From Euglena gracilis (lineage: Eukaryota; Euglenida; Euglenophyceae; Euglenales): a stretch of 64,000 nucleotides of DNA. Position 1 is the first letter of the stretch; each line of letters opens with the position of its first letter. Shown one piece after another: positions 19,353 to 30,807 of the stretch. The notes under the pieces were generated by a model. The model made no database searches. It worked only from the letters and a program-made list of their open reading frames with translations, and was not told where the DNA came from. Location of the stretch: the NCBI GenBank assembly GCA_039621445.1, contig CP154956.1:46357291-46421290 (forward strand), read 5' to 3'. A program made the translations under genes and the position numbers.

Positions 19353-20847
19353 TCCCGGACCCCCCCCCGGGGGGGGGGGGGGGGCGGCCCGGACCCACCC
19401 ACCCACCCCCCCGGGGGGGGGGGGGGGTCAGGTGACTTAAAAAGAAGCCTGCAAAGAACATTTCAGTTCTAAAACGTGTGATTTGTTTGTCCGCCTGGCC
19501 CGGATTTAAAACCACACGGCTGAAGTGTAGACCTCCCCTTTGAAGCACCCTGGCAGGAAGTTGCCGCACAGGGCCATGTTAAACAACTCAGCACACAAGA
19601 TGCAGGCACAGCCCAGGAGACATACACCCTGCTCTGCGGCATCCACCTGTGCAATGAGATGCCTCTGAAATCATTGACAAAAGGCCAGCAGTGCGCCATC
19701 GGGGTTGCCCTGCCACAATGCTGTGCTGGCACTGGATTCAGGAGTGGGAGACACAGCTCCCCACAAAGAGAATGCGCACATGCGCCCTCACGAAATGCGC
19801 AGGTGCGCACTCTTGTGGATGCCCAGCGCTGCTCCCCTCCTGCTCTCCTGCAGAAGGAATCACAGCCAGCCAGCGAAGGAATGGCCTCAAGAGTGCGCTC
19901 GTGCGCATTCTTCTGCCTCATGCAACCTCGGAAAGGAGCCATTTTATATCGTTTGTGAGGGCTTTACTATAACCGTACAGACAACAATGCCCCCTTCCCA
20001 CAACCACTCCCGGGAGCCATAAATACTGTCCAAAAGCCTCAGGAAAAGGCCGGGATGGAGTGGGGGGATGAATGCGCACCTGCGCATTCACTGGGCTCCA
20101 CAAAACAGGGGGGCCCCGGCCAGTACAATGGCTTCGCCCGACCAGGGTTCATCCCTGTGAAACAGCGTTTCGTGTCGCACCCACTTCGGCAGACGAGGTT
20201 CTTCCCCTGGTCGGCGGAGGTCTAAACCGTCATTTCCAAAACCAAAAAAGTCGGGTTAACCAGAAAAAACCCACCCGGGGGGGGGGTCGAAGGTGGTGGT
20301 ACTCATTTTGGTACCACGGGTTTCAGCTAATGGGTGCGCCGCCCCGTGAAGTGATGACACCACAGTTGTTCAAAAAAGAATGTGCAGGTGAGCAAAAAAA
20401 ACACCAAAAGTGAAAAGTGCATTCCTGGCCGTCTGAGTCATACCCGCCCCCCCCCCCCCGGGCAATTGTCACGCGACAAATCGGGCAGCACGGCGGGGGG
20501 GGACAATTTCCCGGGGTGACAATTTGGCCGGCACAGAGGGGGGTGACAATTGCCCGGGGGCGTCAATTGCCCGGGGGCGTCAATTGCCCGGGGGCGTCAA
20601 TTGCCCGGGGGGGGGAGACATCCACAAAAAGAATAGACTACCTCTGGTTCTCCTTTTTGGCACCTTTGGCCGGACACTTGTCTGATGTGGGTGCCCTCGA
20701 ACGCCAGGGCAGGCAGCCCCCTGCCAGGCAGACTTGGTGTCACCATTGCCTTCTCACCAACGATACACATGACCAGCAAACTCATTCCATTATTTGTTTG
20801 GATAAATACTGGGGAGGGGTTCAATGCAACTAACAATAAAGTGCTCG
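19353..20847. other. Convergent intergenic region between genes A and B
   Basis: No exon supported. It contains opposed C/G runs (19360-19430) and scattered TGCGCA words (19770-19910, 20070-20090) that form small inverted pairs. Confidence 0.5.
20545..20610. repeat. 17-bp tandem repeat CGTCAATTGCCCGGGGG
   Basis: About four direct copies just upstream of a poly-G run. GGGCAATTGTCACGC at 20460 is an inverted relative, so the block has hairpin potential. Confidence 0.8.
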
Positions 20848-21054
20848 TCACAGGCACCGCACCTGCTGAAACACCACGTCCTCCGACCCCATGTCCCCCG
20901 TCGTCTGCTTCACATACGGCGCGGCGCTGACGTTGGCGGGGGGCCGCACCACGACCACCCGGCGGAACGGGTGGCGGCCCCGCAGGAGGGCCGCCTCGAA
21001 CGTCTCCAGCTCCGACGGCGGCAGGGACGGCTGGAGGTTCAGGCTGAAGCCTGC
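20848..21054 (-). CDS. Gene B exon 9
   Basis: Reads 'AGFSLNLQPSLPPSELETFE', 'RVVVVRPPANVSAAPYV' and 'TTGDMGSEDVVFQQ'. The acceptor CGAAAG| gives phase 0 like exon 8. The frame reaches TGA at 20848 only four codons after a potential donor at 20862, so this may be the terminal exon. Confidence 0.55.
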   Translation of the reverse strand, partial: AGFSLNLQPSLPPSELETFEAALLRGRHPFRRVVVVRPPANVSAAPYVKQTTGDMGSEDVVFQQVRCL

Positions 21055-24000
21055 CTTTCGCACTGCACATAACACTCAGTCTTATTGTTTGTGATGAGGG
21101 GGTTCGGCCTTGTGCCGCCGTTGGCACCACAGCTGGCCCTGGCTCAGGCTGGCTCCTCCGCGTCCCAGCGCCCGAAGTCAGAGACAAGCAAAGTGATGGG
21201 CTGTGTTGTTGTGTTGGTGCAGGGCCTGGAGTGCGCCAGGGTTGTCCGTTTTGGGGGAAAGAAACTTCCCATTCTGGCACATTCAATAAAGAATCCGTGG
21301 GCCGGAAAATGGAGGTATTCTCGCAAAAACGGGCCGACTTAGGGGGGCGGGGGTGACGTCCGGCCTCCTTGGGCCATCGCCCATCCCCCCCAAAACGTCA
21401 AAAAAATGCGTTTTTTTTTTACTTTAAAATTTGACCACGTTGCAGCCCCAGGGTGGCCCTTGGCCGTCCCTTAGGGCAGACCTCAACGGGCAGTCCTTAA
21501 GGGGAAAAAAGAGCGTCCTGTCCCTTGTGGACCGCCCTGACGTGCGCATGTGTGTGCGCGTGCGTTCATGTGCGCGCGCGTGTGTGTGTGCGTGTTCATA
21601 GAATGGAAATGCACACCCCGCTCATCCCCAATTGCAGGTGGCGGTCCACTACAAGCGTTTTAATTTAGGGGGGTTCCAAGTGCACCTTCAATTCAAACTA
21701 GAGTTTAAAAAAAAGCTGGGGAACCAAAATTGAAGTTCATGCCCAGCGTCAGAGGTGGCAGTACGAGGCCTTGGCCCCAGGGGGTGTAGAGCCAGCCGCC
21801 GTGGACCAATGCCTCGTCGGCAAAATAGTCGTCCAGCATCGGCGTGTGCGCATAGTTGCCGATGACGGCGGAGTCTCCCGCGTGGGGGCGGGGCCACGTC
21901 CCGGAGGCAGGCAAGCAGAAAGCTTTCTCACACCCCTGGTTTTCTGGTTGAACTGAGCACGTTGAGAAATTGGCATGTTGAGACATAATTGTGCCAGCAC
22001 GCGAATGACGCCAACACAGAAACACAACACAAATGGTAGGTTTTCATGTAGCCTCGCAGTCGCAGCAGGTCAGACAAAGAAGGCGAGGACAGTGTTCCCA
22101 ATACTGCGTCAGGTGTAGAAAGAAAAGTGAGCCAGCACCTTGGGACGCGGAGAGATGAGGCCCCAGGCACCACCCCAACTGGTCTGGTGGCAGGGTGCTG
22201 TTGAGGTACACCTCCGCCCCGAAGACGTCGAACGCGTTTAGGGTGGTTCGGGCCTCTACGGCAGTCCGAAGGGTCGCACCTGGACTGGGGCTTGCCTACG
22301 TGTGTAGGACGGGGGGAGCAGAGCGTCCTTCACTCTCGTTCAGCCACAATAAACCTAACCGAGCTCCAACGACGGGGAAGGAAGGTTCCGCAAACATCAA
22401 GCTCCAAAAAAGGCGGAAGTCATGGAATGACGAGTACTTGTCAGATGAACATTTCCATTAGAATAGGGGGGGGGGGATAATGTGCAGCTTCAAAAAAAAA
22501 GACAAAAAACCTTAAAAAAGGGCAAAACACACAAATCTGTGTGCATTTTGGGGTCTGGTATCAGAAAATCCCCCAAAAAACATGGTTTTCATGATTACAG
22601 GAGCATCATAAAAATAATGCAACTTGTTAAGCAAAAAAAAATGAAAAAAAGACAACAAATAAACAACACTCTGGTCAAGGAAGAAATCTGGTCCAATTTT
22701 TTCAATCCTTCTCAATCAAAATTTCCCTCCAGAAATCGAAAAAACCACAGGGCAGTTGCAATAATGACGGATGGATGTGTCGCGGTTTTAAACGCAGGAG
22801 TCGGCAAACACAATAACCCTGCAGCACCAGTCCACCTGCCACTACCTGTTGTAGGAGCGGATTGCTCTGGTTGTACACTGCGTTGCCATTGATGTGGTGC
22901 CGGATAGCAACCACAGAGCTCTGCTGGACCAAAGACAAACACCAACGCATCAAGGACGTTGGAAGGAAAATGCAACCCAGTGGGGCTCTGTTGGGTCTAA
23001 AAAATAGGTTAGGTCTCATGGGATTGCTTACGGCTTTGGCCTGTGCGTCACCCGCAATGTCCAGCAGATCCAAAGCTGCCTTGTCATGTGAATCTTCCTG
23101 TCTTCCTTTTCTCAGGCGGTCGACTTCGCACTTAAGACCGAGAAGTGGACTTAGCTTGCACATTTGCACAAAGAAAGGCTAAGAAGTAGGCAGCCTAAGT
23201 TTTGGTCCAGGCTGTGTGATTATGGGATCCCATCAACTGATGGGCACGGCACACAGGAACTCCTGTCAAGCCCCACGGGTCTGTGGCGGGAGGTCTGGCC
23301 GGGAGGCATGGGGAACTTGTCCCACTGGTCCCCGCGGTAGAAGCTGCCCAGCACGGCGAAGGGGGCCCGGGCGGTGACCTCCTGGAGGAGGTCCGGCAGC
23401 CAGTTGGCCCGCCGGGGGGTGGTGTCCATCTCCATCAGGAACCACGCGTCGGCCGTGTCCCCACCCCTGGCTTGGGGGGGTTCATTTTTTTTCTTCCGTG
23501 CGTGCGTGTTAAAGAGGCAGTGCCCCTCAGGAAGTTGTCACCGGCCAAGCTAATACAAGGCAAGGTGACAATTTACCAGAGGGGCTTTATCTGCAGTGGA
23601 CAACGTGAAGAATCGGCCCATACAAGTTGGGGGGGGTATGAGTGGTGGGTAGGCATTAATTTTTGAGGTGCCTTACCAAACCTTGAAAAAATCCTTAAAT
23701 TTTAAATTTTTGGCCAAAATACCTTAAAAACCCTTAAGAAACCTTGAAAGACCTTGAAAAAAGACCGTCCTGAATTTTTCAAATTTTGAGCGAAAAAGTT
23801 GCAAAATTTCGGCAAAAACAAGCCAACTCCAGGGGAAGAAATGATTTCTGGCATCGCTGGATCGCTTGTCTATCCACTCAAAACTCAAAAAAGGGGGTTT
23901 TCCAACTTTTTGATTTTCAACCTGGACCGACGTTGGTTCGATGCCCAGATGGCTCTTTGGCCGCTCCTGGAAAATAGACGCCTTAAAAAATCTTCAAATT

Positions 24001-24100
24001 TCCAAAACTGCTTGAAACCCCTTAAAAAAGTGCCTTAAAGAACCTTAAAATTTCTTGAAAACTATCGCCTTAAAAAATGATGCCTGGTGGTGGGTGAAAG

Positions 24101-24176
<76 letters not shown>

Positions 24177-27100
24177 GTGCGTGCGTGCGTGCGCGTGTGT
24201 GTGTGTGTATGTGCGTGCATGTGCTTGTGCGTGTGTGTGCGTGTGTGTGTGTGAACTTTGAACACACTCGATGAGGGATGAGGGGTCTTTTTAAGACCAG
24301 GGAGGAGGGGGGGACCCCACACCCACCCAACCACCCCCCGAGGGGGGGGGGGGGGCCCGGGGGGGGCGCACGCAAAATGGCCAAAAAAATCGCGAAAATG
24401 CCCCGTTTTCAAAAAATTTCGGCGCCTGTGGCGCTATCCCACCCCCCTCCGGGGGGGCCCCCCCCCCCCCCGCCTGGGGGGGGGGCCGCTCGGCCGGACC
24501 CACCCACCCCCCCCTTCCCCCCGGGGTCCATGACTAAAAAAAAAAAGAAAACCCTGATCCAGAACCTTTAAGGCAAAAAAAAATGCTGCAATTGAACCCT
24601 TTTGGCACAAAGGTCATCCCCCCAGGGGAACGTTGCCGTGGGGTGTGGCCACAGCAAGCTGCAGATGCCACCACAAGTGGTCCTGCGGAGGTCGGGTCAT
24701 TCTGCTGATCTCATGTCATATTTTTTGTCAATATCCTTTGCATTCTGCATTTTCAGCCATTTCTGCAACTGATCGTCGTCAGAAATACCACGAAACCCCC
24801 TCCACGAGATTGACTTGGGGATTAGAAGCACAAGTGGTTCACTTCTGCCTGGCCACAGCCAGCTGTCACACCAACTGATGCCAATCAGCGGCCAAAGGGT
24901 AAATCAAGACTTATGCTGAGCCAAAAGCCCACGACGATCGGAACACAGGATGAAAAGACAACATCGGAGGGTACTTTGAGAGGCTAGCAGGGGAGGACAC
25001 AGCTGTAATTCCCCCAGGTGCCGTCGTCAAAGGCCTGTGCCATGGCCAAGAACTGCAAGTTGGCGCCAGGCAGCAGGAAGCGCCCCTGTAAAAAAAAAAT
25101 TGCTCCCCTCTTCTCCCTGTCCGACCAGAAAACGTGGGAATGAACAGGGGGTGAGGTGGGTATTTCGTCAAAAACACTGGTATTTACCTTTTTTGGTGCT
25201 GCATCGCCCTGCATCGGGTTCGATATAAGGGCAGGTGGGGGTCGGAACCCCCCCCTTCGGTCTGGCAGGCAGGCAAAGACAGTCACCCCCGGTTTTGGCC
25301 CCCCGGGGGGATCCGGGGGGGTTCTGGTGGGTTGCCGGGGGGGGGGGGGGGACTGGGAAAAAATACACGCAACAACACGTGGTTTGGACCAGATATTCTT
25401 TTTGCATCATGCAGCGGGTCCACATGCCCCGGCGTCAGGGTCTTAGCCTCTTTTTTGTCCCACATGAGTCACCTTTTGGCTCTGTTTAGTTGCACATTCT
25501 TCTTTGCAGCATGAGACTTTGGGGGTGGTTCAGGACGCTTCTCCCCGCGTCCCGGATCTTAGTCGGGCACATTTTTTGTCAGTCAAAAGAAAAATAAACC
25601 CCCCCTCCCAAATAACACCCCCCCCAAATAACACCCCCCCAAATAACACACCCCCCCTCGGGGGCCGATTTCGAGCGCCCAAATAACACCCCCCCCTGTT
25701 TTCCTTTGGTTTTCCATGTAAAAATAACACCCCCCCCAAATAACACACCCCGGGCCCCAGTTCGGGTGCCCAAATAACACACCGGGGGGGTGTTATTTGG
25801 GGGGGGGTTTACATCAAATTTTGGGTGACGTCAATGAAGGTTTATGAAGACAGTTGCCCCCCCCGCATCCCCCCCCGTGTCCCCGTCATAAATCCAGAAG
25901 AAAAATCTGTGCATGGAAAAGAAATCCCCAGTGGGATCCGGTGGGATCCGGTGGGATCCGGTGGGAACCCACTTGTCAAATGGTCAAGACGGTCAAGTCC
26001 CCGGTCGGATCCAGCGGGATCCGGTGGGATCCGGTGGGGTCCGGTGGCTGTCCTTGCCTGCTGGCAGGGGGGTGAGGGAGACCAGGCTTGTTTTTACCGA
26101 CCGGGGGGGGACGTTATAGGGTGCCTGCCCCTACCAGGCACACCCCCCCCCCGGGGGCTCGGGGGGAACCAGAAAATTTTCATTATTGAAAATGGCCTTT
26201 TCCAGGCCCCCGGCGACTTCGGTGCCGGGGTCAGAGGGTGGTGCCTGCTATGGGCAGGCACCCCAAAAGCCCGACCCCCCCCCCGGGGGGGTCGGATGGG
26301 GCGCTATAGGGTACCTGCCCCTAGCCCCCCCCCCCCCGTGGGGTAGGCACTCGACTTAAAAACTTGCCCACGGCCACACGTGCACCTACAACTCCTGGAC
26401 TGTGTGTGTGGCCACTGCATGGGATTGAAGTGGCCAAAGGTGACGAAAAGAATACCAAAAGCAGCCCAAAGCAGCCAAAAGCTTCCGGAAACACCATGAA
26501 ACAGCCAGAAGCAGCAAAAAGCTGCCAGAAGCAAGAAATGGCCAAAACCAACCATAAATGGCTGAAAATGGCCAGAAAGGACCAAAAGAGGCAAAAAAAA
26601 AAAATGGCCAAAAGAAGCCAAAAGTGGACATAGGCAGCCAAAAGTGGACAAAAGTGGCAAAAAAACAGAATAAAAAATGGCCAAAAGTGGTATACAAGTG
26701 TTACACAGGTGGACTTCCTGCTGGCCTGCCCAGGGCCCTTCACCCAGTCCGGGTTCTCCGCGGACGCGGACGGCAAGTAGAGGTCTTCCTCCGGGGCGAT
26801 GTATGTGGAGATGGCCCGGACCCGGCGGAAGCAAGCCGGCCAACCAGGGGCTGGGAGGGGGCCGGCCACTGGTCGGGCGGAGGGGCTGGAATGTCCTCAT
26901 GGGCAAGGAGGGCAGTCTGCAGACGCCAGCTGGCCAAGGAGGCAACAGCGTTTACAGGGCAGGCTGTCAGGCTGAGAAGGCCAATGGACGAAAGGAGAAG
27001 GAAGCTGACCGAGCCATGAAGGACAAAGGGCGCTTTCCCCCTTCACATCAGCAAAGACCTTTTTGGGTCCCAAGTGACCCAAACGCCTGTGCCCCCTGGG

Positions 27101-29206
27101 AAAGCAAACGGAACCCTGTTTGGGGATGGGGATTGGCCAGGGCCCTCTGGCACGGGTGGCCTCCGTTGCTCACGCTCCCCCTGCCCCCCAGTGTGCCACG
27201 GAGTTGGCCGCTGACCCATTCCCCAGGGGCCGTACAGGTGAGCCGAAGCTACCCGGACCTTTCACTCATGAGGCTTCTGGGACCCTCGGCCGTATTGACA
27301 TCCTCTTCCCCCCAAAGCCGTTCCCCGTGAAGGGGGGCGGCGGAAAGTTGCCCCAAACCCCTCCCGGGGCACCGCCGCTGGCGCGCCGGGCGGTGAAGCC
27401 GTCGATGATGGTTTGCGTGGCGGCGGCCGCCTCCGCGTCTGCGCTCAGGTTTTGGCTGAAGCACAGGAAGAGGTCCACCGCGACGGCGGGGCTTGCGGTG
27501 CACGGCGGGAAGGTGGCCCAGACGTCGAAAGAGGCCGGCAGTTTGGCCCCACCGCACGGTGTGCCCCCCCTCACCTGGCGCCCTGGCTGTGCCCTATCAT
27601 GCCCTTCTCACAACCACTGTCCTGCGGTAAACGACTGGGGGAGGTGGGGCGTTGGAGTGGTGGTCCTGCAGGAGGAGGTTCCAACCCCATAATGGAGGTT
27701 CAAGTTCATTCAAGGAGGCTCTGGAGCCTCCTCAAACGCGCGTTCGAGGTGGTTCGGGGCCCCGAAAAATGGCAAAGAATAATTAAATTGTGCAAACAAA
27801 AGTGTACTGTGTGCCCTGTGTGCACAACTCCCTTTTGTTGTGCAAGTCCCGTTGACAACAGTTTGCAGGGCCCTGCGTTCCCCACGTGGGAGGGCTCAAG
27901 AATCTCCTCAAACGTCATTCGAGGAGGCTCGAGCTCGAATGATTGAGCTAGTGCCTCCTCCTATGGTAAACCCCCTTCCTCCCCCCAACAAAAAAAAACA
28001 GAAATCTGGAAACGTCCCGAACAATGAAAATAGGTATTTTTCAAATATAAATTTGTCAATTCACCAGCAGAATGCAAAAAAAAATCCTATTAATAATACA
28101 GGATTTAAAAAAGGCACAAAAATGCAGAAAAATTGAACCGCCCCCCCCCTTGCCGGGCCATATCCAGGGGGGGAGAAACTGCACATAAATGTGGGAAAAT
28201 GCACATTTCAGAAATTTTCAATGCCTTCATTTCTTGCAGGGCATGTTCAGTTCGGAACTTTCGGTCCATCACCTAGTGCAGTTTCCCCCGTGTCACGATG
28301 AAAAAAAATCTACAACAACCACCACAAACTTTGAACATTGTCCTCAGGGGATTGCCAAATGGTCTACAATCTGGGAATTTCTTGCAAATAAGAAAGAACT
28401 TCTTGCTCTTTGAAGCATTTGGCTTGTGTGAAATGGCCACAATGCTTGGGGCAAGACCCAATCTTCTTCAGGAGCTTGTGCTCCTTTGCGGAACCACGAA
28501 TTTCGAAATCCTCAAATCCAACTTCAACCAAAAAAAAAAAAAAAAAAACAGTTTTTGTATTTAGTCCCTAGGAATCCCAACATAAATAGTTGAATCTGCT
28601 CAGGAGTGTGCAAATGACGCTTGCCAAAATATGCATCGTGACATCTGTCACCACAGGCTGGAAATTGGAGCAATTTTGGTTGGGCAGTAATTGTGGTCTT
28701 GTCACCGAAACAATCTGTTTTTTGAAATGGAGGCTACACCAACCAATCTCTGTTATATTAAGAGGCAAGGCAGTTGGCAAGACAGTTGGGGGCAAGACAA
28801 TTGGTGGGATAACTGTAGACAACACAATTCATGAACAGATGGTGCTTTTTCTTGAGAAACACCCTTCAAACATATAATCCAGCACCAAAAAAAACAGACA
28901 CCTCAGGTTTCCGCAAACTGGAATCAAATCTCAAAAAAAAAACTGCAAAAAGAGCTGCAAAAAAACTGCAAAAAAACCCAAAACGTGAAAACTGCAAAAA
29001 ACTGCAAAAACTGCACGGTGCATATTTCCCCCCATATCGCACGCACGGTGCCGCGACCCCAGGACAACCCTCCAGCACAACACGCGGTGGCCCGCCGAGT
29101 CGGTTGTTGCGAATGGGCGGATAAGGGCCAAGCTGCTAATGCTCACTGTGGGCATCACGAGGCCCATCGCCAGGCACAGGATGAGCCAGAGGCTTCCAAA
29201 GCCCAT
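20848..29206 (-). CDS. Gene B: putative secreted/Golgi glycosyltransferase
   Basis: Nine minus-strand exons. Exon 1 encodes a start Met and a hydrophobic signal or anchor ('MGFGSLWLILCLAMGLVMPT'). Later exons give 'FPPCTASPAVAVDLFLCFS', 'LLPGANLQFLAMAQAFDDGT', an acidic 'DAWFLMEMDTTPRRANWLPD' motif, 'FAVLGSFYRGDQWDKFP', 'HHINGNAVYNQSNPLLQQ' and 'VIGNYAHTPMLDDYFADEAL'. MEMDT sits where GT-A glycosyltransferases place their metal-binding DxD. The HINGNA(V/L)Y motif recurs, as I recall, in uncharacterised algal nucleotide-sugar transferases. Likely role: sugar transfer in the secretory pathway; donor and acceptor unknown. Most exon phases fit; two joins (exons 4/5 and 6/7) are not exact. The stop may be TGA at 20848-20850, or exon 9 may splice on at CAG|GTGCGG. 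Confidence 0.55.
21540..21600. repeat. GT/GC alternating microsatellite
   Basis: TGCGCATGTGTGTGCGCGTG and continuation, within the gene B intron. It is prone to Z-DNA. Confidence 0.8.
21765..21922 (-). CDS. Gene B exon 8
   Basis: Reads 'GTWPRPHAGDSAVIGNYAHT', 'PMLDDYFADEALVHGGWLYT' and 'PWGQGL', then donor CTC|GTACTG. The dense D/Y/W/H content looks like a substrate-binding loop region. The acceptor CGAAAG-like AAAG| at 21923-21924 is weak, so the 5' border may be off. Confidence 0.6.
22174..22279 (-). CDS. Gene B exon 7
   Basis: Acceptor CCCCAGTCCAG|, reading 'ATLRTAVEARTTLNAFDVFG' and 'AEVYLNSTLPPDQ'. It has an N-glycosylation site (NST). The donor is either GGG|GTGG or a GC site one codon later. 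Phase with exon 6 is not resolved, so a small exon may be missing. Confidence 0.5.
22846..22923 (-). CDS. Gene B exon 6 (HINGNA motif)
   Basis: Acceptor GGTCCAG| and donor CAACAG|GTAGTG. Reads 'QSSVVAIRHHINGNAVYNQS' then 'NPLLQQ'. The HINGNA(V/L)Y string is the most recognisable motif of the family. It starts in phase 0, matching exon 5. Confidence 0.65.
23277..23466 (-). CDS. Gene B exon 5 (MEMDT, DxD-like)
   Basis: Acceptor CCAAGCCAG|. Reads 'DTADAWFLMEMDTTPRRANW', 'LPDLLQEVTARAPFAVLGSF' and 'YRGDQWDKFP'. Hydrophobic strand, acidic M-E-M-D, then W-L is the usual GT-A nucleotide-sugar site layout. Donor GACCC|GTGGGG. Confidence 0.65.
23640..24085. repeat. CCTTAAAAA/CCTTGAAA-rich repeat
   Basis: More than ten CCTTAAA, CCTTGAAA and ACCTTAAAAC words at both ends (23680-23770, 23970-24080) around a less repetitive centre. 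It lies in the gene B intron. Confidence 0.65.
24106..24254. repeat. (TG)n microsatellite
   Basis: About 150 bp of TG with CGTGCGTGCGTGC interruptions, in the gene B intron between exons 4 and 5. Confidence 0.95.
24288..24550. repeat. Repeat with CTTTTTAAGACC / GACTAAAAAA ends
   Basis: Opposed C/G runs, CGCGAAAATGCCCCGTTTTC, a GGCGCCTGTGGCGC stem-loop and an A-run end. The same layout recurs at 46120-46345 (AAGACCGGGG ... GTCCACGACTTAAAA). Confidence 0.65.
24999..25085 (-). CDS. Gene B exon 4
   Basis: Acceptor TTTTTTTTTTACAG|, an excellent tract. Reads 'GRFLLPGANLQFLAMAQAFD' and 'DGTWGNYSC', then a GT donor at 24998 or 25000. Phase 0 start matches a GC donor on exon 3. Confidence 0.65.
25600..25812. 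repeat. CCCCCCAAATAACACC inverted-repeat element
   Basis: Multiple CCCCCCCAAATAACACC words (25605-25790) end in an inverted GGGGTGTTATTTGGGGGG at 25788-25808. Gln/Asn/Pro frames over it are repeat translation. Confidence 0.75.
25920..26045. repeat. 11-bp tandem repeat GGGATCCGGTG
   Basis: Two runs (25932-25970, 26005-26045) of GGGATCCGGTGGGATCCGGT, giving closely spaced BamHI sites. No coding frame is supported. Confidence 0.85.
26083..26370. mobile_element. Degraded, inverted copy of the CAGGCTTGTGCTTA element
   Basis: Starts CAGGCTTGTTTTTACC and ends GTGGGGTAGGCACTCGACTT, the inverse of the left end at 6446-6480. The interior shares GGCCATTTTC and TGCCTGCCC words. No TSD survives. Confidence 0.65.
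26445..26695. repeat. CCAAAAGCAGCCAAAAGTGG array
   Basis: About 20 imperfect 10-bp units, related to the array at 9190-9545. It ends just before gene B exon 3. Confidence 0.8.
26726..26850 (-). CDS. Gene B exon 3
   Basis: Acceptor CCCTCCCAG|. Reads 'PGWPACFRRVRAISTYIAPE', 'EDLYLPSASAENPDWVKGPG', Q. Phase matches exon 2. A GC donor (GGGCAG|GCCAG) keeps phase 0 with exon 4; the next GT, at 26706, would not. Confidence 0.6.
27373..27574 (-). CDS. Gene B exon 2
   Basis: Acceptor GGCGCCAG| in phase 0. Reads 'KLPASFDVWATFPPCTASPA', 'VAVDLFLCFSQNLSADAEAA' and 'ATQTIIDGFTARRASG'. A beta strand followed by an acidic Ser/Asn loop fits the first Rossmann-like strand of a GT-A fold. Donor GGCG|GTGCC. 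Confidence 0.6.
27690..27970. repeat. Diverged hairpin element (GGAGGCTCGAG / CCTCCTCCTATGGTAA)
   Basis: GGTTCAAG...GGAGGCTCTGGAGCCTCC palindromes, GGGGCCCCGAAAA, GTGTGCCCTGTGTGCACAAC, then GGAGGCTCGAGCTCGAA and CCTCCTCCTATGGTAAACCC. It shares termini and internal words with the element at 57003-57615 and, distantly, with 14761-15914. Confidence 0.65.
27971..29146. other. Gene B intron 1 remainder, AT-rich
   Basis: No exon is supported. It has AACTGCAAAAA words at 28940-29010, an A18 run at 28531, and a C-run at 28140. Ordinary intron sequence otherwise. Confidence 0.5.
29147..29206 (-). CDS. Gene B exon 1 (start Met, signal peptide)
   Basis: Sixty bases, twenty codons: ATG at 29206-29204, 'MGFGSLWLILCLAMGLVMPT', then donor CACA|GTGAGC. 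The hydrophobic core of about 15 residues is a signal peptide or signal anchor. Phase 0 matches exon 2. Alternative: a chance hydrophobic frame; an overlapping frame here is also hydrophobic. Confidence 0.45.
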
Positions 29207-30807
29207 CCCAGAGCGGCTGATAAGACAAAGAAGGGGATGGCACGGTGATGGACGACAGCCCCAGCCAAGTGCCAGAGGAGGACAGGCACAACCGGCAGCT
29301 CCCGGGATGGTTGCCCCGTGCCGGGGGGGGGGGGGGGGCTGCTGCGGGAGGTTGGGTGGCATTTTGCTTTTGGACTTTGAGGAAAGTCGAATGCTTTTAA
29401 TTCTCTTTCTTGGGTGGCGGCTGGCCTCCAACCAATGTCGGATTTGGACAAACCTGTGGCCACAGACAGTTGCAATCAAGCGACGCATTAAAGCCGGTCA
29501 AGCCGACAGGCGTAAATAAAACCTGCAGTTAGGGTCGCTGAGCTCTTATCTCTTTAGAATATGAACAAAGCTCACCGAGGGAAGAAGCGGGGGTTGGACC
29601 CCCCGCCTCTGGGTTGGGAATGAAACCGTAGGTTATCACCATCACCCCAGACACGTTCTCGAAATTCCCCCCTCCCCGAATCACCTCCGTTTTACCCCCC
29701 CCCCAACTCCCCGCCAGGCCCGAGGTATTCAGCCGACAAGGGTCCAAATGAGTCGGATTAGCCCCCCCCCCCCCAGTTTCGACTCTGCCATTTCGTCGGG
29801 GACAGTAATTGAATAGCAGCTCTACCGCACCGCAGCCCGGCTTGGCAACTAATACACGCTATCCCTGCAGACGACACCTTCACCACCAGCCAGGGGGGAC
29901 ATATCCACCTCGGAGGGTGTCCACCTCCTGTTCAAATGCCAGGCGGGTTTCCGCCCACTCCTGTGCTTGTTGCCCCGGTACAGCAGCCACAGCTCCCTTT
30001 CAGCCTGTCCAGCCCAACCTTCAAACATCATGTTGCTGTGCCTCACTGACACACCAGACACGTCGGGACACCGAGACATCACAAACACAACCCATCGGGA
30101 CGGCAACTAGCTCCACGCAGGTTTCTGTCAACCGCACATCTGGGCAGAGACCCATGTTAAAAAAAAAACCAAGAAACGGAATTAAACTGCCACCGTCAGT
30201 GAACGTCTCAAACGCTCCCTCCCCTTCCCCCAAACTTGTTCATTAACAACTTCGCATTAACAACTGACTTATGGAGGTTTCAGCGCGTTCCCACTTCCCA
30301 TTCCCACTTCCTGTCAACAAACACAAACTTTTCTCATTTCTAAAACACTTCTGTGCGGGTTTCCACCTGAAAGATCCACAATTCGCCCAAGTCATTCATT
30401 TGCCGAGTGTACTGCACCCCCACCACAGCACCATCCACCAAACAAGATAAAAATGCAACATGTGCACCCATTCTTGGCAGCTGTGCATGAAGCTTTCTAA
30501 CCTTTCATGCATTCATGAACGCGGAGATCCGCATGCAAACTGTCTTGCGAAAACTTCAAAAAAAAAAGTTGTGTTCTGTTCCTGTGCTGCCTCAAACAAA
30601 AATTTTCAGTGTCTTTCTTGGAGATAGTCACGGGTGGGGAAAATATGTTCAGTTTTGCGGGGCCCAGGTGTTCCAGGTCGTTGTTTCCCAAACCCCCCAA
30701 AAACAGCCATAAATTTCCAAAATAGGCATTTTGCCAAAATGCCCAAAATAGACCCAAAACGGCTCAAAATTTTCAGTTCACATCAACTCCTAAAAATTTC
30801 AAGGGTT
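29207..30807. other. Intergenic stretch between genes B and C (left part)
   Basis: Upstream of gene B. No exon or recognised promoter element. It contains C-runs at 29700 and 29762 and otherwise unique-looking sequence. Confidence 0.4.

Noticed and set aside
28931-29488. Longer multi-pass membrane ORF including gene B exon 1
   Set aside because: Downstream Phe-rich part is a translated poly-A/CTGCAAAAA region. Only the 60-bp signal-peptide exon ends at a consensus donor and matches the next exon phase.
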